DNA of 13,831 nt from PALSA-607 sp036509315 (GCA_036509315.1 DATCFU010000140.1:1-13831), one strand, 5' to 3'; numbered from the stretch's first letter, positions 1 through 9,235 are shown. A program made the numbers and translations. The notes: generated by a model not told the origin, from the letters alone.

Positions 1-117
1 AGCACCTCTGCAGGCGAATGTGGGGTCGAAGACCAGGTCGGCCGGGCGGGCGTCACACTGCGAATATGGGGAAGGAAGCTGACTACGGTCACCAAACCGG
101 GCTAAAAGCACCTCAGC

Positions 118-161
118 GGGGACCGGACTAAGACATATCGATGGGGACCGGACCAAGACAT
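118..161. repeat. Direct repeat pair upstream of hpf
   Basis: GGGGACCGGACTAAGACAT at 118-136 recurs as GGGGACCGGACCAAGACAT at 143-161. That is 18 of 19 identical bases with a period of 25, so the copies sit on nearly the same DNA face only after two and a half turns. The second copy ends 15 bases before the hpf start codon and abuts its ribosome binding site. Weaker pairs lie in the same region: AGCACCTCTGCAGG at 1-14 against AGCACCTCAGCGGG at 107-120, and GCGAATGTGGGG at 14-25 against GCGAATATGGGG at 60-71. A role as an operator or an RNA control element is inference. I see no clear -10/-35 pair in this region. Confidence 0.75.
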
Positions 162-164
162 TGT

Positions 165-170
165 GGAGGA
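165..170 (+). promoter_or_regulatory. Ribosome binding site that sets the hpf start
   Basis: GGAGGA lies six bases before GTG at 177, which is an ideal distance. It lies inside the reading frame if translation began at the upstream ATG at 141. It therefore argues for the GTG start, which also gives the N-terminus expected of the family. Confidence 0.7.
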
Positions 171-176
171 CCGTTG

Positions 177-839
177 GTGGAGATCGTGGTCACCGGCCGG
201 CATATCGACGTCCCGGCGCTGCTCCGGACGCATGCCCAGGAAAAACTCGCCAAGGTGGAAAAGCTGGCGCCCAAGGCCCAGCGGGTCGATGTCGAGGTCT
301 CGCGGGAGCGCAATCCGCGGATGTCAGAGATCTGCGAGCGCGTCGAACTGACCTGCGTCTCGCCTGGTCCGGTGATCCGCGCAGAGGCTTCCGCGCACGA
401 AATGCTGGAAGCCTTCGATCTGGCGTGGGCAAAGCTTGAGTCAAGACTTCGCAAAGCGGCAGATCGCCGCCACGTCCATCGAGGCGCTCGGACTCCGGTC
501 TCGGTCGCCACTGCCACCAAGGAGCTGGGCGATCGCGCTCACAGCGCAAACGGATCGGACGCCGCGCAGCGGGTCGCCGCCGCGGCCGACCTCGCCGCCA
601 CCACCGACGACCCCGACACTGCCGACGCCGCAGGTCCGATGCTGGTCAGGGAAAAGCTGCACAAGGCGTCACCGATGACTCTGGATCAGGCGCTCTATGA
701 GATGGAGCTCGTGGGACACGCGTTCTTCCTCTTCGTCGACGAAGAAAGTGCCCTGCCGAGCGTCGTGTACCGAAGGCATGGGTACGACTACGGCGTGATT
801 CGCATCGACACGAGTTCTGACGGAACGGCGCGCAGATGA
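177..839 (+). CDS. hpf: Long-form ribosome hibernation promoting factor
   Basis: This is the long-form ribosome hibernation factor (S30AE / sigma-54 modulation protein family), 220 residues from the GTG at 177. The N-terminal S30AE domain spans about residues 1-98 and begins MEIVVTGRHIDVP. An Ala/Asp/Thr-rich linker covers about 99-154. The C-terminal dimerisation domain (about 155-212) contains REKLHKASPMTLDQAL and a VYRRHGYDYGVIRI strand. In this family the N-domain occupies the decoding region of the 30S subunit, and the C-domain joins two 70S ribosomes into inactive 100S dimers in stationary phase or stress. The start was chosen because GGAGGA lies six bases upstream; an ATG at 141 would add twelve unrelated residues. 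The response regulator gene follows 90 bases downstream on the same strand. Repeats upstream suggest transcriptional control, but the regulator is not visible. Confidence 0.95.
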   Translation: MEIVVTGRHIDVPALLRTHAQEKLAKVEKLAPKAQRVDVEVSRERNPRMSEICERVELTCVSPGPVIRAEASAHEMLEAFDLAWAKLESRLRKAADRRHVHRGARTPVSVATATKELGDRAHSANGSDAAQRVAAAADLAATTDDPDTADAAGPMLVREKLHKASPMTLDQALYEMELVGHAFFLFVDEESALPSVVYRRHGYDYGVIRIDTSSDGTARR

Positions 840-871
840 TCACGTCGTTCCTGTACGTACCATGTGAGGCG

Positions 872-883
872 GGGGCTGGCCCC
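872..883 (+). other. Small GC hairpin between hpf and the response regulator
   Basis: GGGG-CTGG-CCCC can form a four-base-pair stem with a tetraloop and is flanked by the direct repeat GTGAGGC (864-870 and 884-890). There is no following T run, so it is not a convincing intrinsic terminator. It may act as a processing or attenuation site between two co-directional genes, or mean nothing. Confidence 0.35.
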
Positions 884-929
884 GTGAGGCCTGCAAGATC
901 GCAGGTGCGCAGGCTACCGGGGAGGCTCC

Positions 930-1721
930 GTGACCGACGGGCACGATGGCATGGCTGAGGTCCGTCCACTGGTCAGTCGCGGTGAGTTGCCACCGCGCGA
1001 CGGGCGGGCCCTCGGCATGGAGCCGTCGAGCACCGGTACGACCAGCAAGCTCGCAGCTGGTGACCCGATCCGGGTACTGGTGGTCGATGACCACGCGCTG
1101 TTTCGGCGCGGCCTTGAGATGGTGCTCGCCCAGGAGCCCGACATCGAGTTGTGCGGCGAAGCCAGTGATGGTGCGGAAGCGGTGGCGAAAGCAGCGGAGA
1201 CGCTGCCCGACATCGTTTTGATGGACGTGCGGATGCCCAAGCGCAGCGGCATCGAGGCCTGCACGGCGATCAAGGACGTCGTCCCGTCGGCAAAGATCAT
1301 CATGCTCACGATCAGCGATGAGGAAGCCGACCTTTACGACGCGATCAAGGCCGGCGCCATGGGCTACCTGCTCAAGGAGATCTCGATCGACGAGGTCGCT
1401 GCCGCGATCCGCGCCGTGCACGGCGGGCAGTCGTTGATCAGCCCGTCAATGGCGTCGAAGCTGTTGAGTGAGTTCGCCTCGATGATCAAGAAGGGCGATT
1501 CCCGCCAGCAGGTGCCGGCCCCCAAGCTCACCGATCGCGAGATGGAAGTGCTGCGGCTGGTGGCGAAGGGTCTGAACAACCGCGACATTGCCAAGCAGCT
1601 CTTCATCAGCGAGAACACGGTAAAGAACCACGTGCGCAACATCTTGGAGAAGTTGCAGCTGCATTCGCGAATGGAAGCGGTCGTCTACGCCGTCCGCGAG
1701 AAGTTGCTCGAGATCACGTGA
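930..1721 (+). CDS. NarL/LuxR-family two-component response regulator
   Basis: This is a DNA-binding response regulator of 263 residues. The receiver domain runs from about residue 46 (PIRVLVVDDH) to 165. It has the acidic pair D53-D54, the likely phosphoacceptor D99 in IVLMDVRMP, the switch threonine T127 and lysine K149 in GYLLKE. A LuxR/GerE-type helix-turn-helix covers about 199-256 (LTDREMEVLRLVAKGLNNRDIA, then SENTVKNHVRNIL). All receiver residues needed for phosphorylation are present. The 45-residue N-terminal extension is low in recognisable features. GTG at 930 is preferred because GGGGAGG stands just upstream (919-925, four bases away); an in-frame ATG at 951 has no ribosome binding site. 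No sensor kinase adjoins it, so it is an orphan locally. I recall near-identical regulators between hpf and secA in other actinobacteria, which suggests a core role rather than a strain-specific one. Confidence 0.94.
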   Translation: MTDGHDGMAEVRPLVSRGELPPRDGRALGMEPSSTGTTSKLAAGDPIRVLVVDDHALFRRGLEMVLAQEPDIELCGEASDGAEAVAKAAETLPDIVLMDVRMPKRSGIEACTAIKDVVPSAKIIMLTISDEEADLYDAIKAGAMGYLLKEISIDEVAAAIRAVHGGQSLISPSMASKLLSEFASMIKKGDSRQQVPAPKLTDREMEVLRLVAKGLNNRDIAKQLFISENTVKNHVRNILEKLQLHSRMEAVVYAVREKLLEIT

Positions 1722-1733
1722 GTCATCAGAGCG

Positions 1734-2345
1734 CTATATGAGGCCGACGGCAACAAGGACGAACCAAGCCACCAGGGCCAGATAGAAGACGCGCTCGACC
1801 GCGCCGAAATAGTTCGGGGTGGAGTGCGTCACGCGCGCCCCGCGCCGCACCACCATCATGGCGATCAACGAGGCCACCATGAGCCAGGCGATCACACTGC
1901 TCACCGTGGCCAACGTCGCCCAGCCAGGTACTTGTTTGGCGACTGCTCCAAGTCGCCCAGCAGCAGCCGCGATCGCGATGAACGTCACGATGGCGATGAG
2001 CCCGTGCATGGTCCCGTGATTGGTGCGCTCGCCGCCGGGTTCATCCATCGGGAACCAGCTGATGACGAGCCTGGCGAACGCGAAGACGACGACGAGCGCG
2101 ATCACTGCGCGTGCGCGGCCTGGCGCGGCTTCCGCGAGGCCAATCGCTGCCGCGGCACCGGCGACCGCGAAAGCGATGGTCTGCACTCGGTAGCCGAGCC
2201 GGTAACGAGTGATCCCGTACTGGCTCACCGCGTTGCGCATGGGCGACAGGCCGGTCGGTAGCAGATGCAACACAACGAGTGCGCCGACGCCCACGGCGGT
2301 GGCAGCCAGGCAGGTCACACCTGCAGCGACCTCCGCATGTGACAC
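1734..2345 (-). CDS. DUF998 family integral membrane protein
   Basis: A 203-residue membrane protein with about six predicted transmembrane helices (roughly residues 7-28, 55-72, 78-97, 113-130, 145-166 and 182-202). It matches the DUF998 family by LPTGLSPMRNAVSQYG (29-44) after the first helix, SWFPMDEPG (96-104), and HGTMHGLIA (110-118) entering the fourth helix. The biochemical function of the family is not established. The start is GTG at 2345; upstream ATGs are out of frame or meet a stop, and no Shine-Dalgarno is visible. It lies 36 bases downstream of the YcaQ-type gene on the same strand and may be co-transcribed with it. Its stop is 12 bases from that of the convergent response regulator gene. 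Confidence 0.85.
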   Translation of the reverse strand: MSHAEVAAGVTCLAATAVGVGALVVLHLLPTGLSPMRNAVSQYGITRYRLGYRVQTIAFAVAGAAAAIGLAEAAPGRARAVIALVVVFAFARLVISWFPMDEPGGERTNHGTMHGLIAIVTFIAIAAAAGRLGAVAKQVPGWATLATVSSVIAWLMVASLIAMMVVRRGARVTHSTPNYFGAVERVFYLALVAWFVLVAVGLI

Positions 2346-2352
2346 GTACGGA

Positions 2353-2379
2353 TCATGCCACGGTGTTCATGCCACGGTG
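2353..2379. repeat. 13-base tandem repeat between the DUF998 and YcaQ-type genes
   Basis: TCATGCCACGGTG occurs at 2353-2365 and again, perfectly, at 2367-2379, with one base between (period 14). A shorter third match, TCATGC, starts at 2382 and includes the complement of the upstream gene's stop codon. The repeats fill most of the 36-base gap just upstream of the DUF998 GTG, where a ribosome binding site would be expected and none is seen. Confidence 0.8.
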
Positions 2380-2381
2380 GG

Positions 2382-3575
2382 TCATGCGACTGCGCGACGC
2401 AGCGGATCGACGGCGCCTTCGGGACTGACCCGCTCGATCGCAATCTCGCTGCAGCCCACCCACGACGCAGCCTCCGTCAGGGCGTCGCGGATGGCCGCCG
2501 AGGTGGCAGGCAGTCTCGCCGCGGTCGCGTGCTCGGGGATCACCGTCACCTGCCGCGCGATCAACGTGCCGTTGACCCGCGCCGGGTCGACCCGCGCGAT
2601 CAGCTGGCCACCGGCGAGCACAGGCATCGAGAAGTAGCCGTGCTGGCGCAGCGGCTTCGGCACGTAGGCCTCAAGCCGATGGTCGAGACCGAAGATCCGC
2701 GCTGTGCGCGCGCGGTCCCATACAAGTGAGTCGAACGGCGAGAGCAGGGTCGTTCGGTGCCGCCCTCTCGGCAAACCGTGTTCCAGCGTGCTCGCCGGTG
2801 CCCAGGCCGGCGCTGTCCATCCGCGCACGCGTACAGGTACGAGCCCGGTCTGCGGGAGGAGCCGGGCGACGTCGAGCTTCTTCAACCGGAAGTAGTCGGA
2901 GAGGTCGGAGCCCGTCGCGACGCCAAGACAGCTCGCCGCCAGTTGGATCAGCGCGACCTGGCACTGGTCGTCGTCGAGATCGTCGTGTAGCACGTCGGCC
3001 GGAATCGCTCGTTCGGGCAGGTCGTAGACGCGCCGCCAGCCAACGCGGCGGGTGCAGGTGAGTTGCCCGCTCGCGAGCAAGAATTCGGCAGCCGACTTCA
3101 CCTCCGACCAACCCCACCACTGCGCGGTCTTCTTCGCCCCGCCTAGGTCGGTGGCCGTCAGTGGTCCTTCGGCGCCCACCTGTTTGAGTACGGCTTTCGC
3201 TACGACGGTCGAGTGTTGCCCCCAATGTTTCGCGCGGTGGAGAAATCGGCGTCGGCGAAATGCGAACAATGGCCACTGCGAGATCGGCATGACACAGGCG
3301 GCGTGTGCCCAGTACTCAAAGGCGTCGCCGCCCCAATACGCGGTCTCGATCTTGGGTCGCCCGACCGCTCCGAGCCGGGCGTAAGCGACGAGTTCGTGCG
3401 AGCGCGCCAGTACCGAGATCGTGTCGAGCTGCACCGCGCGCAACGACCCCAGCATGCCCGCGACGCCGGCTCGGCGGTCAGGGGAGCCGACGAGGTGCTG
3501 GGCAGCCAGCGCGAACCGGCGGGCCTCGTCGGCCGACAATTCGACTTGAGGCACTGCCGTGGAGGGTCGGAGCAT
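2382..3575 (-). CDS. YcaQ/AlkX-type winged-helix DNA glycosylase (HTH_42)
   Basis: A 397-residue member of the HTH_42 winged-helix DNA glycosylase family (AlkZ/YcaQ/AlkX); E. coli YcaQ is of similar length. The family unhooks interstrand crosslinks or excises bulky alkylated bases, and its catalytic residues lie in a Gln-X-Asp or Gln-X-Gln motif. Here the segment VQLDTISVLARSHELV (48-63) contains Q49-L50-D51, the Gln-X-Asp form typical of the YcaQ branch. The region FEYWAHAACVMP (86-97) is also characteristic, and winged-helix segments follow through the middle and C-terminal parts. The ATG at 3575 has no Shine-Dalgarno. A TACGAT hexamer ends seven bases upstream, so a leaderless transcript is plausible. 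It is divergent from secA and shares a short promoter region with it. Family assignment is firm; the exact lesion repaired is inference, and I give no symbol because orthology to a named member was not tested. Confidence 0.88.
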   Translation of the reverse strand: MLRPSTAVPQVELSADEARRFALAAQHLVGSPDRRAGVAGMLGSLRAVQLDTISVLARSHELVAYARLGAVGRPKIETAYWGGDAFEYWAHAACVMPISQWPLFAFRRRRFLHRAKHWGQHSTVVAKAVLKQVGAEGPLTATDLGGAKKTAQWWGWSEVKSAAEFLLASGQLTCTRRVGWRRVYDLPERAIPADVLHDDLDDDQCQVALIQLAASCLGVATGSDLSDYFRLKKLDVARLLPQTGLVPVRVRGWTAPAWAPASTLEHGLPRGRHRTTLLSPFDSLVWDRARTARIFGLDHRLEAYVPKPLRQHGYFSMPVLAGGQLIARVDPARVNGTLIARQVTVIPEHATAARLPATSAAIRDALTEAASWVGCSEIAIERVSPEGAVDPLRRAVA

Positions 3576-3582
3576 GGGTCGG

Positions 3583-3638
3583 ATCGTAGGTGTCGGTGCT
3601 GACGGCAGGCGCGCTGAGGCGTCAGCCTCGCCTACGAT
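3583..3638. promoter_or_regulatory. Divergent promoter region with mirror-image TACGAT hexamers
   Basis: ATCGTAGG (3583-3590) is the exact reverse complement of CCTACGAT (3631-3638). Each arm therefore presents a TACGAT -10-like hexamer facing outward: 3588-3583 on the minus strand toward the YcaQ-type gene, and 3633-3638 on the plus strand toward secA, 70 bases before its GTG. Neither has a good TTGACA-like -35. Between the arms, GAGGC-GTCA-GCCTC (3616-3629) forms a five-base-pair hairpin. The inverted repeat is seen directly; promoter function is inferred. Confidence 0.45.
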
Positions 3639-3708
3639 GGCGGAAGGACGGACCGCACGCCCCCGCCGTCCGGCTATCGTCTAGGACCGTTTCGAGGAGC
3701 CAATCTTC

Positions 3709-6618
<2,910 letters not shown>

Positions 6619-6633
6619 CTCGATGCGCCGCGA

Positions 6634-6670
6634 GGCGTCAGCCGACTTGCCGACGGCGTCAGCCGATTTG
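6634..6670. repeat. 21-base-period direct repeat at the secA / DUF6459 convergent junction
   Basis: GGCGTCAGCCGACTTG (6634-6649) is followed by GGCGTCAGCCGATTTG (6655-6670), 15 of 16 identical with a period of 21. The second copy contains the complement of the DUF6459 stop codon (6659-6661). Each copy can fold as GGC-GTCA-GCC, a tiny hairpin, and the second extends to CGGC/GCCG. The same ten-base core GGCGTCAGCC occurs upstream of secA at 3618-3627. The pair may form a weak bidirectional transcription end, but no T run supports a standard terminator. Confidence 0.7.
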
Positions 6671-7435
6671 TAGTGCCGTGCACTGCCAGCGACCGTCGAT
6701 GCCTTCAAGTCGTAGTGCGATTGCACGACAGCGCGGACCTTGCTGGACGATCGCGCACACCTCGGCCACGCCGTCGCGCGGTTCGCTGACTCGAATCGAT
6801 CGCACAACTTCGGCAAGGCGCGTGGTGGAGATCGCGCGATTGCCCGCGCCGGTGGACGCGATCGGGCGTGCGATACGCGTGCATAGATCGTCGTAAACAG
6901 GGGCGGTCGTCCATCGAACCAACTGTGAGACCGGCCGCACGCCCGACACCACCTCGATCATTGCCTGCACCAACCTGCCTGCCCACGGCGTCGCCGCAGG
7001 CAGCATTGTGGTCGGTGTTTTCCGTGGCCCGAACTCTTCCTCGACGGTGTCGCGTCTTCCCGGTCGACGCCGCGTTGGTGGCTCGACCGTCATCACTGCG
7101 GTGTCGCCGGGTCGGTTCAATGCGGGCAATAGCCGCAGCTCCGGCGCGGCGTGACTGGTTCCTTCTCCGAGCGTGTCAGGGAGTTCGGGTCGTGCAGGCA
7201 AGCCGCTCGGCAGCGCGAACACCAGTCGGAGTGCGCGCTGCCCGTGGTCTGCGTCGCCCACCGACGTGTGATTCGGCGCCGCATAGACGGGCGCGGCGGT
7301 TGGTGCGAGTTCGTCGTCGAACGGCGGCTGCGGATTGCAGCTCGGCAGTCGGCGCACGGCACTCGTTGTGCTGGTCGCGCGACGAGTGCGAGGTGCGGGT
7401 ACTGGAACGGCGACGGCCTGCGCGGTTGTGGTCAT
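6659..7435 (-). CDS. DUF6459 (Rv3235-family) protein
   Basis: A 258-residue protein resembling the DUF6459 / Rv3235 family of actinobacteria, whose function is unknown. The N-terminal part (about 1-145) is Pro/Ala/Arg-rich and probably disordered, with a short PPFDDE motif at 37-42. The conserved C-terminal part has an amphipathic helix, PWAGRLVQAMIEVVSGVRP (150-168), then QLVRWTT (171-177). A mixed segment from about 210 follows, with AEVCAIVQQGPRCRAIALRLE and GRWQCTALQ, reminiscent of an NTF2-like fold. No signal peptide or membrane segment is seen, so it is probably cytoplasmic. ATG at 7435 was chosen over an upstream in-frame start at 7639: the upstream part would run back through the LysM gene and has no family features, whereas ATG 7435 overlaps the LysM stop as ATGA, indicating translational coupling. 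A link to SecA or to the envelope is inferred from position alone. Confidence 0.82.
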   Translation of the reverse strand: MTTTAQAVAVPVPAPRTRRATSTTSAVRRLPSCNPQPPFDDELAPTAAPVYAAPNHTSVGDADHGQRALRLVFALPSGLPARPELPDTLGEGTSHAAPELRLLPALNRPGDTAVMTVEPPTRRRPGRRDTVEEEFGPRKTPTTMLPAATPWAGRLVQAMIEVVSGVRPVSQLVRWTTAPVYDDLCTRIARPIASTGAGNRAISTTRLAEVVRSIRVSEPRDGVAEVCAIVQQGPRCRAIALRLEGIDGRWQCTALQIG

Positions 7436-8316
7436 CGGGTGCCGACAGGCGTTGTCGACGTGGGTGCTGTGGATGTTGGCGCTGCCAATGTGCCAGGTGG
7501 CATGAGCACTTCCCCCGGCCGGATCACGCCGGGATCGGGGCCAATGGCGGTGCGATTCGCGTCGTACCAGGCAGGCCATGCGCGCGAGATGTCGACCGCG
7601 CTTGCGGTTGGCCCGAGGTGTCGCGCGGCGATGTCCCACAACGTGTCCCCGCGGTGCACTACGTACCCGTCGGGTCTGAGGCCACCGCGAAGACCTGCGT
7701 CGCGATGGGCGCCGCCGGTGACGAGTGCGGCCGCACCGGTCGACGTCCGCTGTGCAGCTGGTGGCGACAACGCAACGAAGGCCGTCGCGGGTCGATCGAG
7801 GCTCAGTGGCGCTGGGCTGGTATCAGGAGTACTGCTGGTGTCGGGCGTAGCGGTGGTGCCGGACGGCATCGGCGTGGCTGCGGACGCTGGCCGGTCGACC
7901 TGCGTCGATGTCGACGTGGTCGTCGACGGACCGGTGGCAAATGCCGACCCGGCAGTCATCGGTCCGGCGAGGACGCTGACCCCGATCATCGCTTGCGCGA
8001 TGCGGCGAACCAGCATCGGGCTGGTCGTTGCCGCGATTGCCGTGCACCCGCGGCCCGCGGCGCCAGGCAGCGTACTCGCCACTTCGAGGAAGACCGTGAC
8101 GCCCAACCACCCGAGGCCGATCCACGCCGCGAGCGCCGCCGAGCCGCCAAGCAGCTGATCGACGCCAGCCGTCGGTGTCGACGCGTCAACCACTGACGTC
8201 AGGGCTCGCCATGTCTCGAACGGCGAGCCGGCCGCCCAGCCAAGGAGCGCGGCGATGCCGGCGATGAGGCCACCCGCTCGGAGAGCTGATGCGGCTCGCT
8301 GCGGGTGGTGGTCCAT
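7432..8316 (-). CDS. Membrane-anchored LysM-domain protein
   Basis: A 294-residue protein with three predicted transmembrane helices (about 11-30, 57-79 and 103-127), a long Thr/Ser/Pro/Ala-rich linker (130-210) and a LysM domain (about 218-273). The domain starts YVVHRGDTLWDIAARHLG and continues to the conserved Asn of YDANR and a VIRPGEVLMPP end. LysM domains bind N-acetylglucosamine-containing glycans such as peptidoglycan, so the C-terminal part is likely outside the membrane with the linker crossing the wall. GAAGGA (8331-8326 on the minus strand) stands nine bases before ATG 8316. An out-of-frame ATG lies eight bases upstream of the start. Its stop overlaps the DUF6459 start by four bases. 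It shares a 114-base divergent region with the gene at 8431. No catalytic domain is present, so it is a binding or scaffold protein rather than a hydrolase. Confidence 0.88.
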   Translation of the reverse strand: MDHHPQRAASALRAGGLIAGIAALLGWAAGSPFETWRALTSVVDASTPTAGVDQLLGGSAALAAWIGLGWLGVTVFLEVASTLPGAAGRGCTAIAATTSPMLVRRIAQAMIGVSVLAGPMTAGSAFATGPSTTTSTSTQVDRPASAATPMPSGTTATPDTSSTPDTSPAPLSLDRPATAFVALSPPAAQRTSTGAAALVTGGAHRDAGLRGGLRPDGYVVHRGDTLWDIAARHLGPTASAVDISRAWPAWYDANRTAIGPDPGVIRPGEVLMPPGTLAAPTSTAPTSTTPVGTR

Positions 8317-8430
8317 CTTGGCATGTCCTTCGCTTTCGTTTGCTTGTGTTTACCTTCGTACAGCTCCATTCAGTCGCTGTCAATGCGGATGGCTTCATTT
8401 TCGATACGCTTGCCGTGGAAGAGGTGAGCG

Positions 8431-8985
8431 ATGCGCTGGGACGAGCTCTTCGACGACCTCGAGGCTCAGCTCGGGGAAGCCGAGGCGGCCGAGCTGGCCG
8501 CGGAGGTGACCGACCGGAGCCGGCGCGAGCTCTCGTTGCTGCGGCTTGTCGACCGACTTCGTCCGGTGATCGGGCTCCCCTTGACCCTGCGCCTCGTTGG
8601 TGCGGGCGCCATCGAGGGCGAACTCGCAGCGATCGGCCCGGACTGGCTGTTGCTCACCGAGGTTGGTGGCCGGGAAGCGCTCGTTGCCGCGCATTCCGTT
8701 CTGTCGATCGGTGGGCTCGCCGCTCAAACCGCGGTTCCGCACAGCGAGGGGCAGGTGGCCGCCCGGCTCGATCTCGCCTACGTGTTGCGCGGGATCGTGC
8801 GCGATCGATCGGCTGTCGCCCTGACACTTGTGGACGGATCAACTGCCGCCGGCACACTTGACCGCGTCGGAGCGGACTTCGTCGAACTCGCCGAGCATGC
8901 GCCCGGCGAACCGCGTCGCCACGATGCCGTCCGGGCCGTTCGCGCATACCCACTGACATCACTCGTCGTCGTGCGCCGGGCCTAA
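8431..8985 (+). CDS. Conserved hypothetical protein with two barrel-like halves
   Basis: A 184-residue protein that I recognise only as an actinobacterial conserved hypothetical; some relatives carry doubtful regulator names. Residues 2-45 are strongly helical and charged (MRWDELFDDLEAQLGEAEAAE, then RRELSLLRLVDRLR). Residues 47-97 read like a small LSm/SH3-type beta barrel: LTLRLVGAGAIEGELAAIGPDW followed by LLLTEVGGREALV. Residues 112-182 repeat this pattern: VALTLVDGSTAAGTLDRVGADF followed by VELAEHAPGEP. Both halves show the order strand, Gly-containing turn, G-x-L, (I/V)G-x-D, strand. There is no signal peptide, membrane helix, Cys cluster or obvious enzyme motif. GGAAGAGGTG (8417-8426) precedes the ATG. 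It is convergent with the HTH gene and divergent from the LysM gene. Function is unknown; protein or nucleic-acid binding is the fold-based guess. Confidence 0.8.
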   Translation: MRWDELFDDLEAQLGEAEAAELAAEVTDRSRRELSLLRLVDRLRPVIGLPLTLRLVGAGAIEGELAAIGPDWLLLTEVGGREALVAAHSVLSIGGLAAQTAVPHSEGQVAARLDLAYVLRGIVRDRSAVALTLVDGSTAAGTLDRVGADFVELAEHAPGEPRRHDAVRAVRAYPLTSLVVVRRA

Positions 8986-9005
8986 CGACGTGCGGCGGGC
9001 CTAAC
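8977..9005. repeat. 10-base direct repeat at a convergent gene junction
   Basis: CGGGCCTAAC occurs at 8977-8986 and 8996-9005 (period 19). The first copy contains the TAA stop of the 8431 gene. The second ends at the last base of the minus-strand HTH gene, whose TAG is read from 9007-9005. It looks like a small local duplication at the junction. Confidence 0.65.
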
Positions 9006-9235
9006 TACTCGTCGGGATCGCCGCCGCCGAACGGATGGCTGCTCACGAAGTCGCGGGTGCGGGTGTAGGCGTCTTGGATGTAGCTCTCGAGCACCGGCAC
9101 CTCGACTCGCCACTGGCCGCGGCCGCCGACTTTGATAGCGGGCAGCTCGCCTGACCGGACGAGGGCGTAGGCCTGGGCCGCGGAGATGTTCAGCACGTCC
9201 GCGACGTCTGACAAGAGCAGAAATCGCTTCTCCAT
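9005..9235 (-). CDS. Excisionase-type (HTH_17, MerR-like) DNA-binding protein
   Basis: A 76-residue single-domain winged-helix protein of the excisionase / BldC-like superfamily. The helix-turn-helix covers about residues 6-27 (LLLSDVADVLNISAAQAYALV). The wing IKVGGRGQWRVE follows at 35-46, then a helix (VPVLESYI). The tail is short and acidic (GGGDPDE). Such proteins bind DNA as small multimers. Xis members work in phage excision, while chromosomal relatives such as BldC are transcription regulators; no integrase is nearby, so a regulator is more likely. GAGGAGGG (9246-9239 on the minus strand) is a very strong ribosome binding site before ATG 9235. It is divergent from the SAF/CpaE-like pair across about 200 bases carrying several small palindromes, which makes those genes and itself the obvious targets. 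That regulatory link is inference. Confidence 0.88.
   Translation of the reverse strand: MEKRFLLLSDVADVLNISAAQAYALVRSGELPAIKVGGRGQWRVEVPVLESYIQDAYTRTRDFVSSHPFGGGDPDE

Noticed and set aside
118..161. DosR-type box upstream of hpf
   Set aside because: GGGGACC half-sites are present, but the inverted partner half needed for the DosR palindrome is missing; they are direct repeats instead.
141..176. ATG at 141 as the hpf start
   Set aside because: It adds twelve residues unlike the family and would put the GGAGGA ribosome binding site and the repeat inside the coding region. GTG at 177 gives the expected N-terminus.
872..883. Intrinsic terminator after hpf
   Set aside because: The GGGG/CCCC stem is only four base pairs and has no following T run.
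7436..7639. 68-residue N-terminal extension of the DUF6459 protein
   Set aside because: It overlaps the LysM-domain coding region on the same strand in another frame and is His/Arg-rich without family features.
6868..8196. 442-codon open frame on the plus strand across the LysM and DUF6459 genes
   Set aside because: The translation is dominated by Arg, Cys and Gly with no domain, while the opposite strand encodes a clear LysM domain and DUF6459 motifs joined by an ATGA overlap.
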